This document shows, piece by piece, positions 44,504-54,550 of a DNA stretch of 64,000 bases; the stretch's first letter is position 1, and each line of letters starts with the position of its first letter. Source of the stretch: Burkholderia dolosa (GTDB lineage Bacteria > Pseudomonadota > Gammaproteobacteria > Burkholderiales > Burkholderiaceae); assembly GCF_902499135.1 (NCBI RefSeq), contig NZ_CABVPR010000021.1, positions 23,653-87,652 on the forward strand. The letters are read 5' to 3'. Under the pieces are notes generated by a model, which saw only the letters and a list, made by a program, of their open reading frames with translations, searched no databases and was not told where the DNA came from. Both the position numbers and the translations under genes were made by a program.

Positions 44504-46003
44504 TCAACGCCCGCCGTCGCCGCGCGCGGCCTGCGCGACCGGCAGCGCGAACTCGAACACCGCGCCGCGTTCCGGCCGATCGACGAGCCGGATCGCGCTG
44601 TCGTTGAGCACCAGCATCCGGTGCACGATCAGCAGCCCGAGCCCGCCGCTCGTCGCGGCGGCGCCGCTCAACGGCCGCTGCGGCCGCTCGAACAGGCCTT
44701 CGCGCCGCGCCGGCGGAATCCCTTCGCCGGTATCCGATACGGTGACGATCACGCGATCGCCGTGCGGCTCCAGCGCGACTTCGACTTCACCGTGCGCGGG
44801 CGTGTGCCGCAGCGCGTTGTCGATGAGGTTCGTCAGCACGCGCTCGATCATCGCGAGATCGGCCGATACCGGCGGCACGCGGGCAGGCAGACGCGCATGC
44901 AGCGCGACGTCGCGCGCCTGCGCAGCCAGTTCGAACTTCTGGAACACGTCCTGCACGAGATCGACCAGCGAGAACGGCTCGCGCTCGGGCTGCACGCCGC
45001 CCGATTCGAGCCGCGCGAGCTCGAACAGCGCCTGCGCGAGCCGGCCGACCTTCGCGCTCTGCGCGAGCGCAATCGACAGATAGCGGCGGCGTTCGGGCTC
45101 CGCGAGCGTGTCCGACTTCAACGACAGCGTCTCCAGATAGCCGTGCAGCGACGTGAGCGGCGTGCGCAGGTCGTGCGAGATGTTCGCGATCAGCTCGCGC
45201 CGCTGCTGATCCTGGCGCGTCAGCGCGCGCCACTGTTCGCCGATCCGGTCGGCCATCTGCGCGAACGCGGATTCGAGCACCGCGATGTCGTCGCCGCGGC
45301 CGCCCGCCGGCGAACGCGGCACCGCCGGCTGCGTGTCGGGCGTGCCGTTCGCGTCGAAGCGGCGCATCGCGTCGGTCAGCCGGCGCAGCGGACGCGTGAT
45401 GAAGCTGAATGCGCTCAGGCCCGCCAGCAGGCCGAGCAGCGCGACGACCGCCATCGACCACAGCGTCGTGCGCAGCACGTTGCCAGCGTCGACGCGCGCG
45501 GCGAGCCGATCGTGCGCCTCACCGAGCAGCACCACGTAGACGTAGCCCGACGGCGGCTGGCCCGCGCGCTGCAGCGGCGCGGCGCTGAACACCTTGCGCG
45601 CGTCGGTGCTGCGCGGGTCGTCGCCGAGGATCGGCAGCGGATCGCCGGCGATGAAGCGCCGTATCGGTGCGAGATCGACACGATCGCGCTTCACGTGACC
45701 GGGCGGCGCGTCGTCGCCCTTGATCCGCCCCGCGTTGTCGAGCAGGTACACCTCGACGCTCGGGTTCACGCCCATCAGCTGGCCGAACAGCGTGCGCACG
45801 GCGTCCGGGCGCAGCCCGTTCGCGTCCATCAGCGACGTGCCGTTCGCGATGTGCGCGGCGAGATCGCGCGACAGCGCCTGCACGACTTCCTTCTCGCGCA
45901 TGTCGTTCGCGCGGCTCTGCAGCCACGCCGACGCGCCCGAGCACGCGAGCAGCAGCACCGAGAACACGAGCGACAGGCGCCGGGTGAGCGTGAGCTTCAT
46001 CAT
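44504..46003 (-). CDS. Sensor histidine kinase
   Basis: A 499-residue inner-membrane kinase: TM1 at about 8-27, a periplasmic sensor of about 150 residues, TM2 near 185-207, HAMP (FITRPLRRLTDAM), HisKA with phospho-acceptor His277 (NISHDLRTPLTS) and HATPase_c with N box NLIDNALRHT, DTGEGIP and SGGLGLLIV. The segment LFERPQRPLSG replaces the usual ERFYR of the F box, which is uncommon. It overlaps the response regulator gene as ATGA at 46000-46003. The signal is unknown. ATG 46000 is an alternative start. Confidence 0.92.
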   Translation of the reverse strand: MMKLTLTRRLSLVFSVLLLACSGASAWLQSRANDMREKEVVQALSRDLAAHIANGTSLMDANGLRPDAVRTLFGQLMGVNPSVEVYLLDNAGRIKGDDAPPGHVKRDRVDLAPIRRFIAGDPLPILGDDPRSTDARKVFSAAPLQRAGQPPSGYVYVVLLGEAHDRLAARVDAGNVLRTTLWSMAVVALLGLLAGLSAFSFITRPLRRLTDAMRRFDANGTPDTQPAVPRSPAGGRGDDIAVLESAFAQMADRIGEQWRALTRQDQQRRELIANISHDLRTPLTSLHGYLETLSLKSDTLAEPERRRYLSIALAQSAKVGRLAQALFELARLESGGVQPEREPFSLVDLVQDVFQKFELAAQARDVALHARLPARVPPVSADLAMIERVLTNLIDNALRHTPAHGEVEVALEPHGDRVIVTVSDTGEGIPPARREGLFERPQRPLSGAAATSGGLGLLIVHRMLVLNDSAIRLVDRPERGAVFEFALPVAQAARGDGGR

Positions 46004-46719
46004 GCGTCCCGCTGGTCCGGTGCGGCGAGCTTGTAGCCGCGTCCCCACACGGTGAGGATCCGCGCGGGTTCGGCCGGATCGGTCTCGATCTTCGCGCGCA
46101 GCCGGTTGATGTGCGTGTTCACCGTGTGTTCGTAGCCTTCGTGCTGATAGCCCCACACCGCATTGAGCAGATCCATCCGCGAGAACACCTTGCCCGGATG
46201 CCGCGCGAAGAAGTACAGCAGGTCGAACTCGCGCGGCGTGAGGTCGATGCGCATGCCGTCGACGCTCGCTTCGCGCGCGATCGGATCGATCGACAGCCCG
46301 GCGACGTCGAGCGTGCCGGCGTCGATCCGCGAATCGCGCGCGAGCGCATCGACGCGTCGCAGCAGCGCCTTCACGCGCGCGACGAGTTCGAGCACCGAGA
46401 ACGGCTTGGCCAGATAGTCGTCGGCGCCGAGCTCGAGGCCGAGGATCCGGTGCACTTCGCTCGAGCGCGCGCTCGTGATGATGATCGGCGTATAGCGCGT
46501 CATGGCGCGCGCGCGTCGGCAGATCTCGAGGCCGTCGACGCCGGGCAGCATCAGGTCGAGGATCAGCGCATCCCAGCCGCCCTGCTCGAGCAGGCGCAGC
46601 CCTTGTGCGCCGTCCGCGGTGTGCACGACTTCGTAACGCTCGTCGCGCAGATGCAGGCTCAACACGTCGGCGATGTCGGCGTCGTCCTCGACGATCAGGA
46701 TGCGTTTCGGATGATCCAT
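46000..46719 (-). CDS. OmpR-family response regulator
   Basis: A 239-residue regulator with a receiver domain (Glu11, Asp12, phospho-acceptor Asp55, Lys105) and an OmpR winged helix ([43 protein letters not shown]). It is translationally coupled to the kinase gene downstream. A GTTTCG direct repeat with an 11-bp period lies 142-158 bp upstream and is a plausible own binding site. The targets are not evident; the divergent GST gene is the nearest candidate. Confidence 0.94.
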   Translation of the reverse strand: MDHPKRILIVEDDADIADVLSLHLRDERYEVVHTADGAQGLRLLEQGGWDALILDLMLPGVDGLEICRRARAMTRYTPIIITSARSSEVHRILGLELGADDYLAKPFSVLELVARVKALLRRVDALARDSRIDAGTLDVAGLSIDPIAREASVDGMRIDLTPREFDLLYFFARHPGKVFSRMDLLNAVWGYQHEGYEHTVNTHINRLRAKIETDPAEPARILTVWGRGYKLAAPDQRDA

Positions 46720-46860
46720 GGCGGTTGGCGGCGGCACGTCGTATCGATATCGGAAGTCGGTTCTGCCCGGGCCGCCGGGCAGGCCGGCGTTCCGGTTCGC
46801 GTCGCGGCGGCACGCCGCGCTGCCGCCATTGTGCAAAATTTTGCGGCGGCGAGTGATCAC

Positions 46861-46877
46861 GTTTCGTTTAAGTTTCG
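46861..46877. promoter_or_regulatory. OmpR-type direct repeat
   Basis: GTTTCG-TTTAA-GTTTCG repeats with an 11-bp period, the spacing used by OmpR-family dimers. It lies in the 346-bp gap (46720-47065) between the response regulator gene and the GST gene, in an AT-richer patch. No gene is seen in the gap. Confidence 0.5.
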
Positions 46878-47065
46878 ATCGTGCTCGCGATGTGAGCCGA
46901 TGCCCGCAGCGCTCCAGCGTCACGGCAACGCCCGCTTTCGTCCGACTATTCTCGAAACCAGAACGATCCATTCTCCGCAGCGGGGATTCTGCCGCAACCG
47001 CCGAGTTTCTAGACTTACCGCAAGCGATGAGACCTGCTCACCGCACCCGCCCCCAAGGACACGTC

Positions 47066-47683
47066 ATGAAACTCTACGTTCACCCGCTTTCCGGTCATTC
47101 GCACCGCGCACGCTTGCTCATCTCGCTGCTCGGCATCGAGCACGAACTGATTGAAGTCGATCTGGCCGCGGGCGCGCACAAGTCGCCCGAATTTCTGGCG
47201 CTGAACCGCTTCGGGCAGGTGCCGGTGCTGGTGGACGGCGAGAACGTGATCGCCGATTCGAATGCCATTCTCGTGTATCTCGCCCGCACGTCCGGCAACA
47301 GCGACTTCCTTCCGCAGTCGCCGGTGCAGGAAGCCGCCGTGCAGCGCTGGTTGTCCGTCGCGGCCGGCGAGATTGCGTTCGGTCCGGCCGCCGCGCGGCT
47401 TATCACGGTCTTCGGCGCGAAGTTCGACGCCGACGAGGTGATCGCCCGTGCACATCGCATCCTCGCGCTCATCGACGCCGAACTCGCGGGACGCGACTTC
47501 ATCATCGGGCCGAAGCCCACCATCGCCGACGTCGCGTTGTATGGCTACATCGCGCGCGCGCCGGAAGGCAATGTGGACTTGTCGGGCTATTCGAACGTCG
47601 CGGGGTGGTTGCGCCGCATCGAAGCGCTGCCGGGCTTCGTCGAGTTCGCAAAGACGCCGGTCGGGCTCGCGGCGGCTGCGTGA
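47066..47683 (+). CDS. Glutathione S-transferase
   Basis: A 205-residue cytosolic GST. The N-terminal thioredoxin-like half ([40 protein letters not shown] with the glutathione-binding Asp-Ser) is complete. The C-terminal helical domain contains [15 protein letters not shown], the usual N-capping box. The residue in the catalytic position near 9-10 is Ser or His rather than Tyr, so a Ser-type mechanism is likely. It precedes the flavin/iron-sulfur oxidoreductase gene by 104 bp; they may share a transcript. The substrate is unknown. Confidence 0.92.
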   Translation: MKLYVHPLSGHSHRARLLISLLGIEHELIEVDLAAGAHKSPEFLALNRFGQVPVLVDGENVIADSNAILVYLARTSGNSDFLPQSPVQEAAVQRWLSVAAGEIAFGPAAARLITVFGAKFDADEVIARAHRILALIDAELAGRDFIIGPKPTIADVALYGYIARAPEGNVDLSGYSNVAGWLRRIEALPGFVEFAKTPVGLAAAA

Positions 47684-47787
47684 GCGAACCCGGCCGCGGC
47701 CCGTGGCCCGCGCGGCGCCGGCGTGCGACGCCGGCGGGCCGGCGCCGCTGAACGCGTGATGCGCAAATTCCGTCGAGGACACACATC

Positions 47788-49857
47788 GTGAGCACGGTAT
47801 CGAATGAAGCGAACTCGCCGTGGCATCGCGGCGAGCTCGAGCTGCAGGAAAAGACGGGCGTGATGCAGAAGATGGACAGCGTGGGGCGGCGCTTCGTCAG
47901 GAACCACATGCCCGATCAACATCGAGCGTTCTTCGCGCAGTTGCCTTTCATCGTCGTCGGGGCCGTGGCCGACGACGGCGACGTATGGGCGACGTTCGCA
48001 TTCGGCCGACCCGGCTTCATGCAGTCGCCGAGCGACAGGCGTCTGCGCATCGACACCGTATTCGATCCGAACGATCCGGCTGCCAGCGGCACGCGCGACG
48101 GCGCGGCGATCGGCCTGCTCGGCATCGAGCTGCATACGCGGCGGCGCAATCGCGTCAACGGCGTGATCCGTCGCGGCGACACGCGCGCATTCGATGTCGA
48201 CGTCGCGCAGAGCTTCGGCAATTGCCCGCAGTACATCCAGTTGCGCGATTTCGCGTTCGTGCGCGAACCCGAGACGTTCTCCGGCATCCCGCCCGAGCAG
48301 AGCGATCGTCTCGACGATCGCGCGCGCGCAATGATCGCGGCTGCCGACACGCTGTTCGTCGCGTCCTACGTCGGCGACGGCGCCGAGCGTCAGGTCGACG
48401 TGTCGCATCGCGGCGGCAAGGCGGGGTTCGTGCGCATCGGCGACGACGGCGTGCTGACGATTCCCGATTTCGCGGGCAACCTGTTCTTCGCGACACTCGG
48501 CAATTTTCTGGTCAACCCACGCGCGGGCATCGTGTTCGCGGACTTCGAAACCGGCGACGTATTGCAGATGACCGGTGAAGCCGAAGTCGACCTCGATTCG
48601 CCCGAGATCGCCGCTTTTCAGGGCGCGGAGCGACTGTGGCGCTTCAAGCCGCGCCGCGTCGTTCATCGCGCCGGCGCACTGCCGTTGCGCTGGACGTTCC
48701 GGGCGGAAGGCTGGTCGCCCAACTCGCTGATGACGGGAAGCTGGGACGAGGCCGAGAGCTGTCTGAGAGCCGCGGAGCTGGCACGGTCGTGGCGTTCGTT
48801 CAGAGTCGCGAAAATCACCGACGAGAGCACGCTGATTCGCTCGTTCCAGCTCGAGCCTGCGGACGGTGCCGGCCTGGTGCCGCATCTGGCGGGCCAGCAC
48901 GTGCCGATTCGCGTGAAGCTGTCGGAAGACGGCGATCCGCTCGTGCGGACCTATACGTTGTCGAGCGCGCCGTCGGATCGCATGTATCGCATCAGCGTGA
49001 AGCGGGAAGGCCGCGTATCGTCGCATCTGCACGACGTGGTGCAGGTCGGCGACACCATCGACGTGCGCGCGCCCGCGGGGCAATTCACGATCGATGCGCT
49101 CGAGCGCCGTCCTGCCGTGCTGCTGGCGGCCGGGGTCGGCGTAACGCCGATGCTCGCAATGCTGCGTCACATCGTCTACGAAGGAGCGCGCAAGCGCGGC
49201 ACGCGTAAGACCTGGTTCTTTCACGCCGCACGCGCTGTGAAGGAGCGCGCGTTCAGCGACGAGATCGGCCGGCTCGCGTCGGCTGCGAACGGCGCGGTGA
49301 ACGTGGTGCGCGTTCTGTCGGACGCGACCGGCGCGCGGGAGGGCGACGAGTTCGACGTCGTCGGCCGCATCGATGCGAATTTGCTGCGCGCCACGCTTCC
49401 GTTCGACGACTACGACTTCTATTTGTGCGGGCCGTCGCGCTTCATGCAGGCGGTATATGACGGGCTCCGCGACCTGAACGTGGCGGACCGCCGGATCCAC
49501 GCGGAGTCGTTCGGCCCTTCCGTGCTCGAGCGCCGCGTCGATTCGGGCGCGCGTGTCCCACTGCGCGCGCCGGCCGATACGCCGACACCCGTGGCGTTCG
49601 TCAAGTCGGGCAAGGAAGCGCGCTGGCAGCCGGGCAGCGGCTCGCTGCTGGATCTCGCCGAGGCGCGCGGGCTGGCGCCCGAATACGGGTGCCGCGGCGG
49701 CAGTTGCGGCACCTGTCGTACCCGGATCGTCGAAGGTGCGGTGACGTATCCGGTCGCGCCGGAATTCAAGGTAGCGGACGACGAAGCGCTGATCTGCTGC
49801 GCGGTGCCTGCACATCGCGAATCGGGCGGCGGCGACCGTCTGCTGCTCGACGTGTAA
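47788..49857 (+). CDS. PNPOx-like/ferredoxin reductase/[2Fe-2S] three-module oxidoreductase
   Basis: A 689-residue soluble protein with three modules. About 30-290 is a pyridoxamine-5-phosphate-oxidase-like FMN split barrel. About 335-575 is a ferredoxin-NADP reductase-type unit (RTYTLSSAP for [16 protein letters not shown] and YLCGPSRFM for NAD(P)). From about 600 a plant-type ferredoxin has [11 protein letters not shown] and a later Cys in LICCAVP. Electrons could run from NAD(P)H via FAD and [2Fe-2S] to the barrel or to a partner. The start is GTG 47788. A DUF1348 gene follows 50 bp later and a GST precedes it. Confidence 0.85.
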   Translation: MSTVSNEANSPWHRGELELQEKTGVMQKMDSVGRRFVRNHMPDQHRAFFAQLPFIVVGAVADDGDVWATFAFGRPGFMQSPSDRRLRIDTVFDPNDPAASGTRDGAAIGLLGIELHTRRRNRVNGVIRRGDTRAFDVDVAQSFGNCPQYIQLRDFAFVREPETFSGIPPEQSDRLDDRARAMIAAADTLFVASYVGDGAERQVDVSHRGGKAGFVRIGDDGVLTIPDFAGNLFFATLGNFLVNPRAGIVFADFETGDVLQMTGEAEVDLDSPEIAAFQGAERLWRFKPRRVVHRAGALPLRWTFRAEGWSPNSLMTGSWDEAESCLRAAELARSWRSFRVAKITDESTLIRSFQLEPADGAGLVPHLAGQHVPIRVKLSEDGDPLVRTYTLSSAPSDRMYRISVKREGRVSSHLHDVVQVGDTIDVRAPAGQFTIDALERRPAVLLAAGVGVTPMLAMLRHIVYEGARKRGTRKTWFFHAARAVKERAFSDEIGRLASAANGAVNVVRVLSDATGAREGDEFDVVGRIDANLLRATLPFDDYDFYLCGPSRFMQAVYDGLRDLNVADRRIHAESFGPSVLERRVDSGARVPLRAPADTPTPVAFVKSGKEARWQPGSGSLLDLAEARGLAPEYGCRGGSCGTCRTRIVEGAVTYPVAPEFKVADDEALICCAVPAHRESGGGDRLLLDV

Positions 49858-49907
49858 TTCCGCACCCTCGTCGCCCGGCGACGATTCCCGACGAAAGGAG
49901 CTTGACC

Positions 49908-50387
49908 ATGAAAGACGTGAATGCCGTTCGCCCACCGCTTCCGCCGTTCTCGCTCGAGACGGCGATCGAAAAAGTGCGGCTCGCCGAAGACGGGTGGAAC
50001 ACGCGCAATCCGGAGCAGGTTTCGCTCGCGTACAGCGTCGACAGCGTGTGGCGCAACCGCGCCGAATTCGCGACAGGCCGCCCGGCGATCGTTGCATTGC
50101 TCACACGCAAGTGGCAGCGCGAACTCGACTACCGGCTCATCAAGGAGTTGTGGGCGTACGGCGGCAACCGGATCGCCGTGCGCTTCGCATACGAATGGCA
50201 TGACGATGCACGGAACTGGTATCGCTCGTACGGCAACGAGAACTGGGCATTCGGTGACGACGGCCTCATGCATCATCGCCATGCATGCATAAACGATCTG
50301 CCGATCGCCGAGGCCGACCGAAAGTTCTTCTGGCCGCTCGGGCGCAGGCCTGACGATCATCCCGGCCTGAGCGATCTCGGCCTGTAG
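49908..50387 (+). CDS. NTF2-like DUF1348 protein
   Basis: A 159-residue SnoaL/NTF2-fold protein of the DUF1348 type: [32 protein letters not shown]-like [14 protein letters not shown], and [21 protein letters not shown]. It has no signal peptide and no known activity; a ligand-binding pocket is likely. AAAGGAG precedes ATG 49908. It forms a probable operon with the three-module oxidoreductase, and may bind its substrate or product. It is convergent with the LysR gene. Confidence 0.85.
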   Translation: MKDVNAVRPPLPPFSLETAIEKVRLAEDGWNTRNPEQVSLAYSVDSVWRNRAEFATGRPAIVALLTRKWQRELDYRLIKELWAYGGNRIAVRFAYEWHDDARNWYRSYGNENWAFGDDGLMHHRHACINDLPIAEADRKFFWPLGRRPDDHPGLSDLGL

Positions 50388-50459
50388 GCAGGCCATGCTC
50401 GATACGCGCGCAGTTCGGGACGGGTGCGCCGCGCGCGCCGTGCCGGCTCGCCGGTGTTG

Positions 50460-51365
50460 CTAGGCAGACCACATCGGCGCTTTGGCTCGCAGCTTTTCGA
50501 CGCACAGGTCGATGAAGGCGCGCGCTTTCCGGTTCGCGTGCCTGCCCTCCCGATGCACGACATGGACCGGAAGCGGAGCAAGTTCGTGCTCGGCCAGCAG
50601 CACGCACAGCGTGCCCTGCGCGAGTTCGTCGGCCACCTGATATGACAGCAGGCGCACGATTCCGAGGCCGGCCGTTGCCGCAGCGATCGCGGAATCGTTT
50701 GTCGTGGTCAGCAGGCGCGGCTGGATAGCCACGGCAAGCGTCTTGTCCCGCGTGCGGAAGCGCCATTCCGGCGCAGGCGTGATGCCGGTCGCCTGAATCG
50801 TGACGTGCGCCGCCAGATCGTCCGGATGCCGCGGCGTGCCGTGCGCACGCAGATAATCGGGAGAAGCGCACAGCACGCGGCGTACCTTGCCGACCGGAAT
50901 CGCCTGCAGCGACGAGTTCGGCAGCTCGCCGATGCGCACCGCAACGTCGGCACCTTCGTCGACGAGATTCACGATGCGGTCCAGAAACCAGCAGTTGAGA
51001 TTGACGAACGGATAATGCTCCAGATACTCGAGCACGATCGGCGTCACATAGGTCTTGCCGAACAGCACGGGCGCAGTGACGGTCAGCTGGCCGCGTGGCG
51101 TATTGCCGGTGCCGGTGGCGGACAGCTCGGCCGCGTCGATGTCCGCCAGAATCCGCCGGCAGTCTTCGTAAAACGATGCGCCCGCATCCGTTATGCGGAC
51201 CACGCGCGTCGTCCGCGTCAGCAGCCGCACGCCCAGATATTCCTCGAGCTCCGTCATCACGCGGCTGATCACCGACGGCGATACGTTCAGCTTGCGCGCC
51301 GCCGATGCGAACCCTTCCGTTTCGACCACCGTGACGAAGGTGGTCATGGCCTGCAGCCTGTCCAT
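50460..51365 (-). CDS. LysR-family regulator
   Basis: A 301-residue LysR protein: MDRLQAMTTFVTVVETEGFASAARKLNVSPSVISR region (1-60) as winged helix, linker helix to about 85, then the effector domain with LTVTAPVLFGKTYVTPIV and ADVAVRIGELPNSSL, typical of the CrgA/DmlR-like branch. It is not divergent from any gene, so its target is unclear; the convergent oxidoreductase/DUF1348 pair is nearest. The 291-bp gap upstream (51366-51656) shows no gene. Confidence 0.9.
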   Translation of the reverse strand: MDRLQAMTTFVTVVETEGFASAARKLNVSPSVISRVMTELEEYLGVRLLTRTTRVVRITDAGASFYEDCRRILADIDAAELSATGTGNTPRGQLTVTAPVLFGKTYVTPIVLEYLEHYPFVNLNCWFLDRIVNLVDEGADVAVRIGELPNSSLQAIPVGKVRRVLCASPDYLRAHGTPRHPDDLAAHVTIQATGITPAPEWRFRTRDKTLAVAIQPRLLTTTNDSAIAAATAGLGIVRLLSYQVADELAQGTLCVLLAEHELAPLPVHVVHREGRHANRKARAFIDLCVEKLRAKAPMWSA

Positions 51366-51656
51366 ATATGAGAGATATCCGGTGAAGTGAACGTGTCCGC
51401 ACGCGCATCGCACGCACCGTGTCGCCGCATCGCGGCGGCCAGCATAGCATCGTCCGGAAACCGCTCTGCACGCAACGCGGGTGCGGGTTTGTCGCATTGC
51501 TTCGTGCCTGCGCGCGCATGGTCGGCCGATGCGTGGTCGTGGGTCCGCCGCGGTGAACGTGCATGCGGCAACATGGCGAACCCGGTCCGCATGCGGGCGA
51601 TCGCGCGACCGTCGGTCCCGGGCGGAACCGCGCAGATGCGGCGCAAGCATCGTCGG

Positions 51657-52637
51657 TCACGATGAACGCGCTTCCGGCTCCGCGATTCTCGACGACCGCA
51701 TGCGCCATTTCGCCGGCGTCATGCCTACCTGCCGTTTGAACACCCGCTGAAACGCGGCCTCCGATCGATATCCGACCGATTCGCCGATCTCCGCGACGGA
51801 CATCGTCGTTTGCGCCAGCTTGCGCCCGGCAAGCGCCATGCGGATTTCCGTCAGCACATCGCTCGCCGAGCGGCCGATCGCGTCGTCGAAGTGGCGCGCG
51901 AACGTCGCGCGAGACATGTGGCAGCGCTCGGCCAGCTGTGCCAGCGTCCACGGCTTTTCGGGCTCGTCGAACATCGCTGAGAGCGCCGGCTGCAGCCGAG
52001 GACGTTGTGCCAGCGCAAGCAGCCCGCGCGGCGCCTGGTCCGCCTCGGACGCGCTGCGCAGCGTCAACGCAAACAGCGCGCCGGACAGATGATCCAGGAT
52101 CGCCGCGCTGCCGGCGCGGTGCTCCAGCGCTTCCTCCCGCATCAATTCGATGACCCGCGCAAGCCGCGTGGCTGCAAACGCGGCGTCGCGCGCCTGCCCT
52201 TCACCCGTGGTCACGCTGCTCACGAGCAAACGTCGAGGCAGATGGTCGCGCAGCAGTTGCTGCGGGACGGCCGGCAGCACGAAGCGTCCGCACAGCACAT
52301 CGGTGCTCGCGTCGGCGCTGCCGTTCGTCGCAACGGTCAGGCCGTTCCGGTGCCGTTCGTGCGCTGCGCGCGGCGCGTCGCCGCTGCCATCGTGCAGCCG
52401 GTGCGCACTGCCGGACGGAAACACCACGATATCGCCCGCTTTCATTCGGAGCGTCGGTTCGTCCGCTCCGTCCGTCTCGAATTCGACGACGGCCTCGCCG
52501 CGTAACAGTATGTGGTAGGGCAGTTCCAGTTCGCTCGACTCGGGATGGTCGATGCGCCACGGCGAACCGAAGTGGCAGCGCACGTCCAGCCGCCCGGTGA
52601 CCGGCATCATCGATAGCAATCGGTCCAGGATTTCCAT
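51657..52637 (-). CDS. AraC-family regulator with cupin sensor
   Basis: A 326-residue regulator. The N-terminal cupin (about 15-190; MKAGDIVVFPSGSAHRLHDG) is the Cupin_6/AraC_binding_2 type, and the C-terminal AraC unit has WTLAQLAERCHMSRATFARHF and VAEIGESVGYRSEAAFQRVFKR. It is divergent from the AhpD-like gene at 52768; the 130-bp gap holds a 9-base inverted repeat. Such regulators are often found next to carboxymuconolactone decarboxylase-family genes, so control of that gene is likely. ATG 52637 fits the domain start. Confidence 0.9.
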   Translation of the reverse strand: MEILDRLLSMMPVTGRLDVRCHFGSPWRIDHPESSELELPYHILLRGEAVVEFETDGADEPTLRMKAGDIVVFPSGSAHRLHDGSGDAPRAAHERHRNGLTVATNGSADASTDVLCGRFVLPAVPQQLLRDHLPRRLLVSSVTTGEGQARDAAFAATRLARVIELMREEALEHRAGSAAILDHLSGALFALTLRSASEADQAPRGLLALAQRPRLQPALSAMFDEPEKPWTLAQLAERCHMSRATFARHFDDAIGRSASDVLTEIRMALAGRKLAQTTMSVAEIGESVGYRSEAAFQRVFKRQVGMTPAKWRMRSSRIAEPEARSS

Positions 52638-52666
52638 ATGAGACGTTTGAGCATGAAGTTGCGGAA

Positions 52667-52719
52667 GTATGGCATTAAAGAACTCGCCGTGCATCCCTAC
52701 ACTGACTCCCATGCCATAC
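52667..52719. promoter_or_regulatory. Spaced inverted repeat in AraC/AhpD-like divergent promoter
   Basis: GTATGGCAT (52667-52675) and ATGCCATAC (52711-52719) are perfect arms 44 bp apart, about four helical turns, placed between the two divergent starts. A bridging or looping AraC-type operator is the simplest reading. Confidence 0.55.
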
Positions 52720-52767
52720 GACATGGCTAAGCAGTTCAACCCACCAACCTGAAGGAAGGAGTCGATC

Positions 52768-53304
52768 ATGTCCCGTCTGACCACCATTCGTGCCGAAGAA
52801 GCAACCGGCGCCGCCGCCGAAGTGTTCGCGAAGATCAAGAAGGCCGTCGGCAAGGTACCCAACGCATACGCAACGATCGGCACACAAAGCCCGGAAGCGC
52901 TCGGCGCAGCGCTGGCGTTCGATGCGGCGGTCGCCGCGAGCACGCTCGGCAAGGCCGATATCGAAGTGATCAAGCTGGTGGTCAGCGAATACGCGGGATG
53001 CGATTACTGCGTCGCCGCTCACACGCTGATGGGCAAGCTGGCGGGCCTGACAAGCGATCAGATGAAGCAGGTGCGCACGGGCGCGGCAACCGGCGACGCC
53101 GCGCGGGACGCACTGGTCGCGTATGTCCGTACGCTCGTCGGCACGCACGGCACGGTCCCGGCTGAGGTCGTCGATGCGATACGCGCCGCCGGCTATACGG
53201 AACGTCAGCTCATCGAGATCAATCTCGCCATCGCGTCCATTACGTTCACGAACCTGGTCAATCGCGTGAACGATACGACGCTCGATTTTCCGGCCGTCAA
53301 GTAG
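52768..53304 (+). CDS. Carboxymuconolactone decarboxylase-family, AhpD-like peroxidase
   Basis: A 178-residue protein with the AhpD motif Cys78-Asp-Tyr-Cys81 and His85 (GCDYCVAAHTLM). Its Glu in SEYAGCDYC is also conserved in AhpD. It should reduce alkyl hydroperoxides with a dithiol donor in the cytoplasm. GAAGGAAGGAG precedes ATG 52768. It is monocistronic and divergent from the AraC regulator, and differs from the shorter family member at 2477. Confidence 0.88.
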   Translation: MSRLTTIRAEEATGAAAEVFAKIKKAVGKVPNAYATIGTQSPEALGAALAFDAAVAASTLGKADIEVIKLVVSEYAGCDYCVAAHTLMGKLAGLTSDQMKQVRTGAATGDAARDALVAYVRTLVGTHGTVPAEVVDAIRAAGYTERQLIEINLAIASITFTNLVNRVNDTTLDFPAVK

Positions 53305-53968
53305 CGGCGCGTCCGTGTGCGACCTCGGCGACCGCACGCTGTCAACGAGACTGCGTGCGATCGTCGGCTGATCTCGCGCCGGAGTTTTCCCGGCTGGCGG
53401 CGTGGTACTTCGATACCGCCTGTGCGACCCGCGACAGATCGAACAGGCCGATCCGAAAGATCGTCCAACGCCAGTCGCAACAAGGATCGGGGAAAAGTCA
53501 TCGAGCGCAGCCGGCCCTTTTGCCGCGCGCCTTGTCGTGGTCGCGAACCAGGTATCGAAAAGAGCACCGAACGTACGGTCTATCGTCTCCGTCTCTTCGG
53601 CAGCGATTCCGCGTTCACGCTTCTGCGCTTCGACGTCGCGCATACCATCGCGCGGGCGCGCGGACCGCCAAGGCCGCGTCGCGTGCGTCGTCGCCCGATC
53701 CGCTCATGCATCCAGCGCAGAATCTGCGTCACGTCACGAGCGCTAAAAAGACGCCAAGAATCCGTGGCTCGTAGAAGGCTTCCGCGGAAGTCGGCAAGCC
53801 GCCTGCTTCCCGTCAACCGTCGTCAGGCCCGCCACGACGGGTTTCAGCAAATCTCGACGCACAACCGACACAACGATCACAAATCCTTTAACTTTCCGTG
53901 AGGACTTCGACACCGGCCGCTGCCTACGCTGTGCGCATGTTTTCAGGACCCGCTTCCAGGAGCCGATC
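53305..53968. other. 664-bp gap without a recognisable gene
   Basis: Short frames on both strands have no family-like composition. Base composition is lower in GC than in the flanking genes, notably at 53840-53900, just before the msr operon, where its promoter should lie. A decayed gene is possible but I cannot name one. Confidence 0.4.
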
Positions 53969-54514
53969 ATGCCCACCCGCAGACATCTGCTGTTCGCCGG
54001 CGCCACCGGCGTTGCCGCGCTCGCGGCGCTGTCGTCGGCCGGCCGCCGCGCGCTGGTCGACCGCGTGTTCGCCGCGCCGCCGGCCGGCGGCTCGCCCGTC
54101 CCGGAACGGGCCGGCGCCCGCTTCGAAGTCACGCTCAGCGACGCCGAATGGCATCGGCGCCTCACGCCCGCCCAATACACGGTACTGCGCGATGCCGGCA
54201 CCGAGCCGCCGTACAGCAGCCCGCTGAACGACGAGCACCGCCGCGGCACGTTCGCGTGCGCGGGCTGCGGCCTCGCGCTGTTCTCGTCGACCGCCAAATT
54301 CAACAGCCACACCGGCTGGCCGAGCTTCTGGCAACCGCTCGATCACGCGGTCGAGACCGGTGCGGACACGTCGTTCGGGATGGTACGCACCGAAGTCCAT
54401 TGCCGCCGCTGCGGCGGCCATCTCGGCCATGTGTTCGACGACGGCCCGCCGCCCACCGGCCTGCGCTACTGCATGAACGGTCTCGCGCTCGCCTTTCGTC
54501 CGGCGGCTGCCTGA
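53969..54514 (+). CDS. msrB: Exported methionine-(R)-sulfoxide reductase
   Basis: A 181-residue MsrB with an N-terminal export signal; TRRHLLFAGATGVAALAAL has the twin-arginine pattern, so Tat export is likely. The catalytic domain starts near 52. Zn ligands are Cys97/Cys100 and Cys145/Cys148, and catalytic Cys168 lies in RYCMNGLAL. No resolving Cys is evident near the usual positions beyond these. It repairs R-sulfoxides of methionine in periplasmic proteins. CAGGAGCCGATC before ATG 53969 supports the start. It heads the operon msrB, ccdA-trx, msrA. Confidence 0.92.
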   Translation: MPTRRHLLFAGATGVAALAALSSAGRRALVDRVFAAPPAGGSPVPERAGARFEVTLSDAEWHRRLTPAQYTVLRDAGTEPPYSSPLNDEHRRGTFACAGCGLALFSSTAKFNSHTGWPSFWQPLDHAVETGADTSFGMVRTEVHCRRCGGHLGHVFDDGPPPTGLRYCMNGLALAFRPAAA

Positions 54515-54550
54515 TTCCGCCCGCATTCCTGAACGACCGGAGATTGCCCC

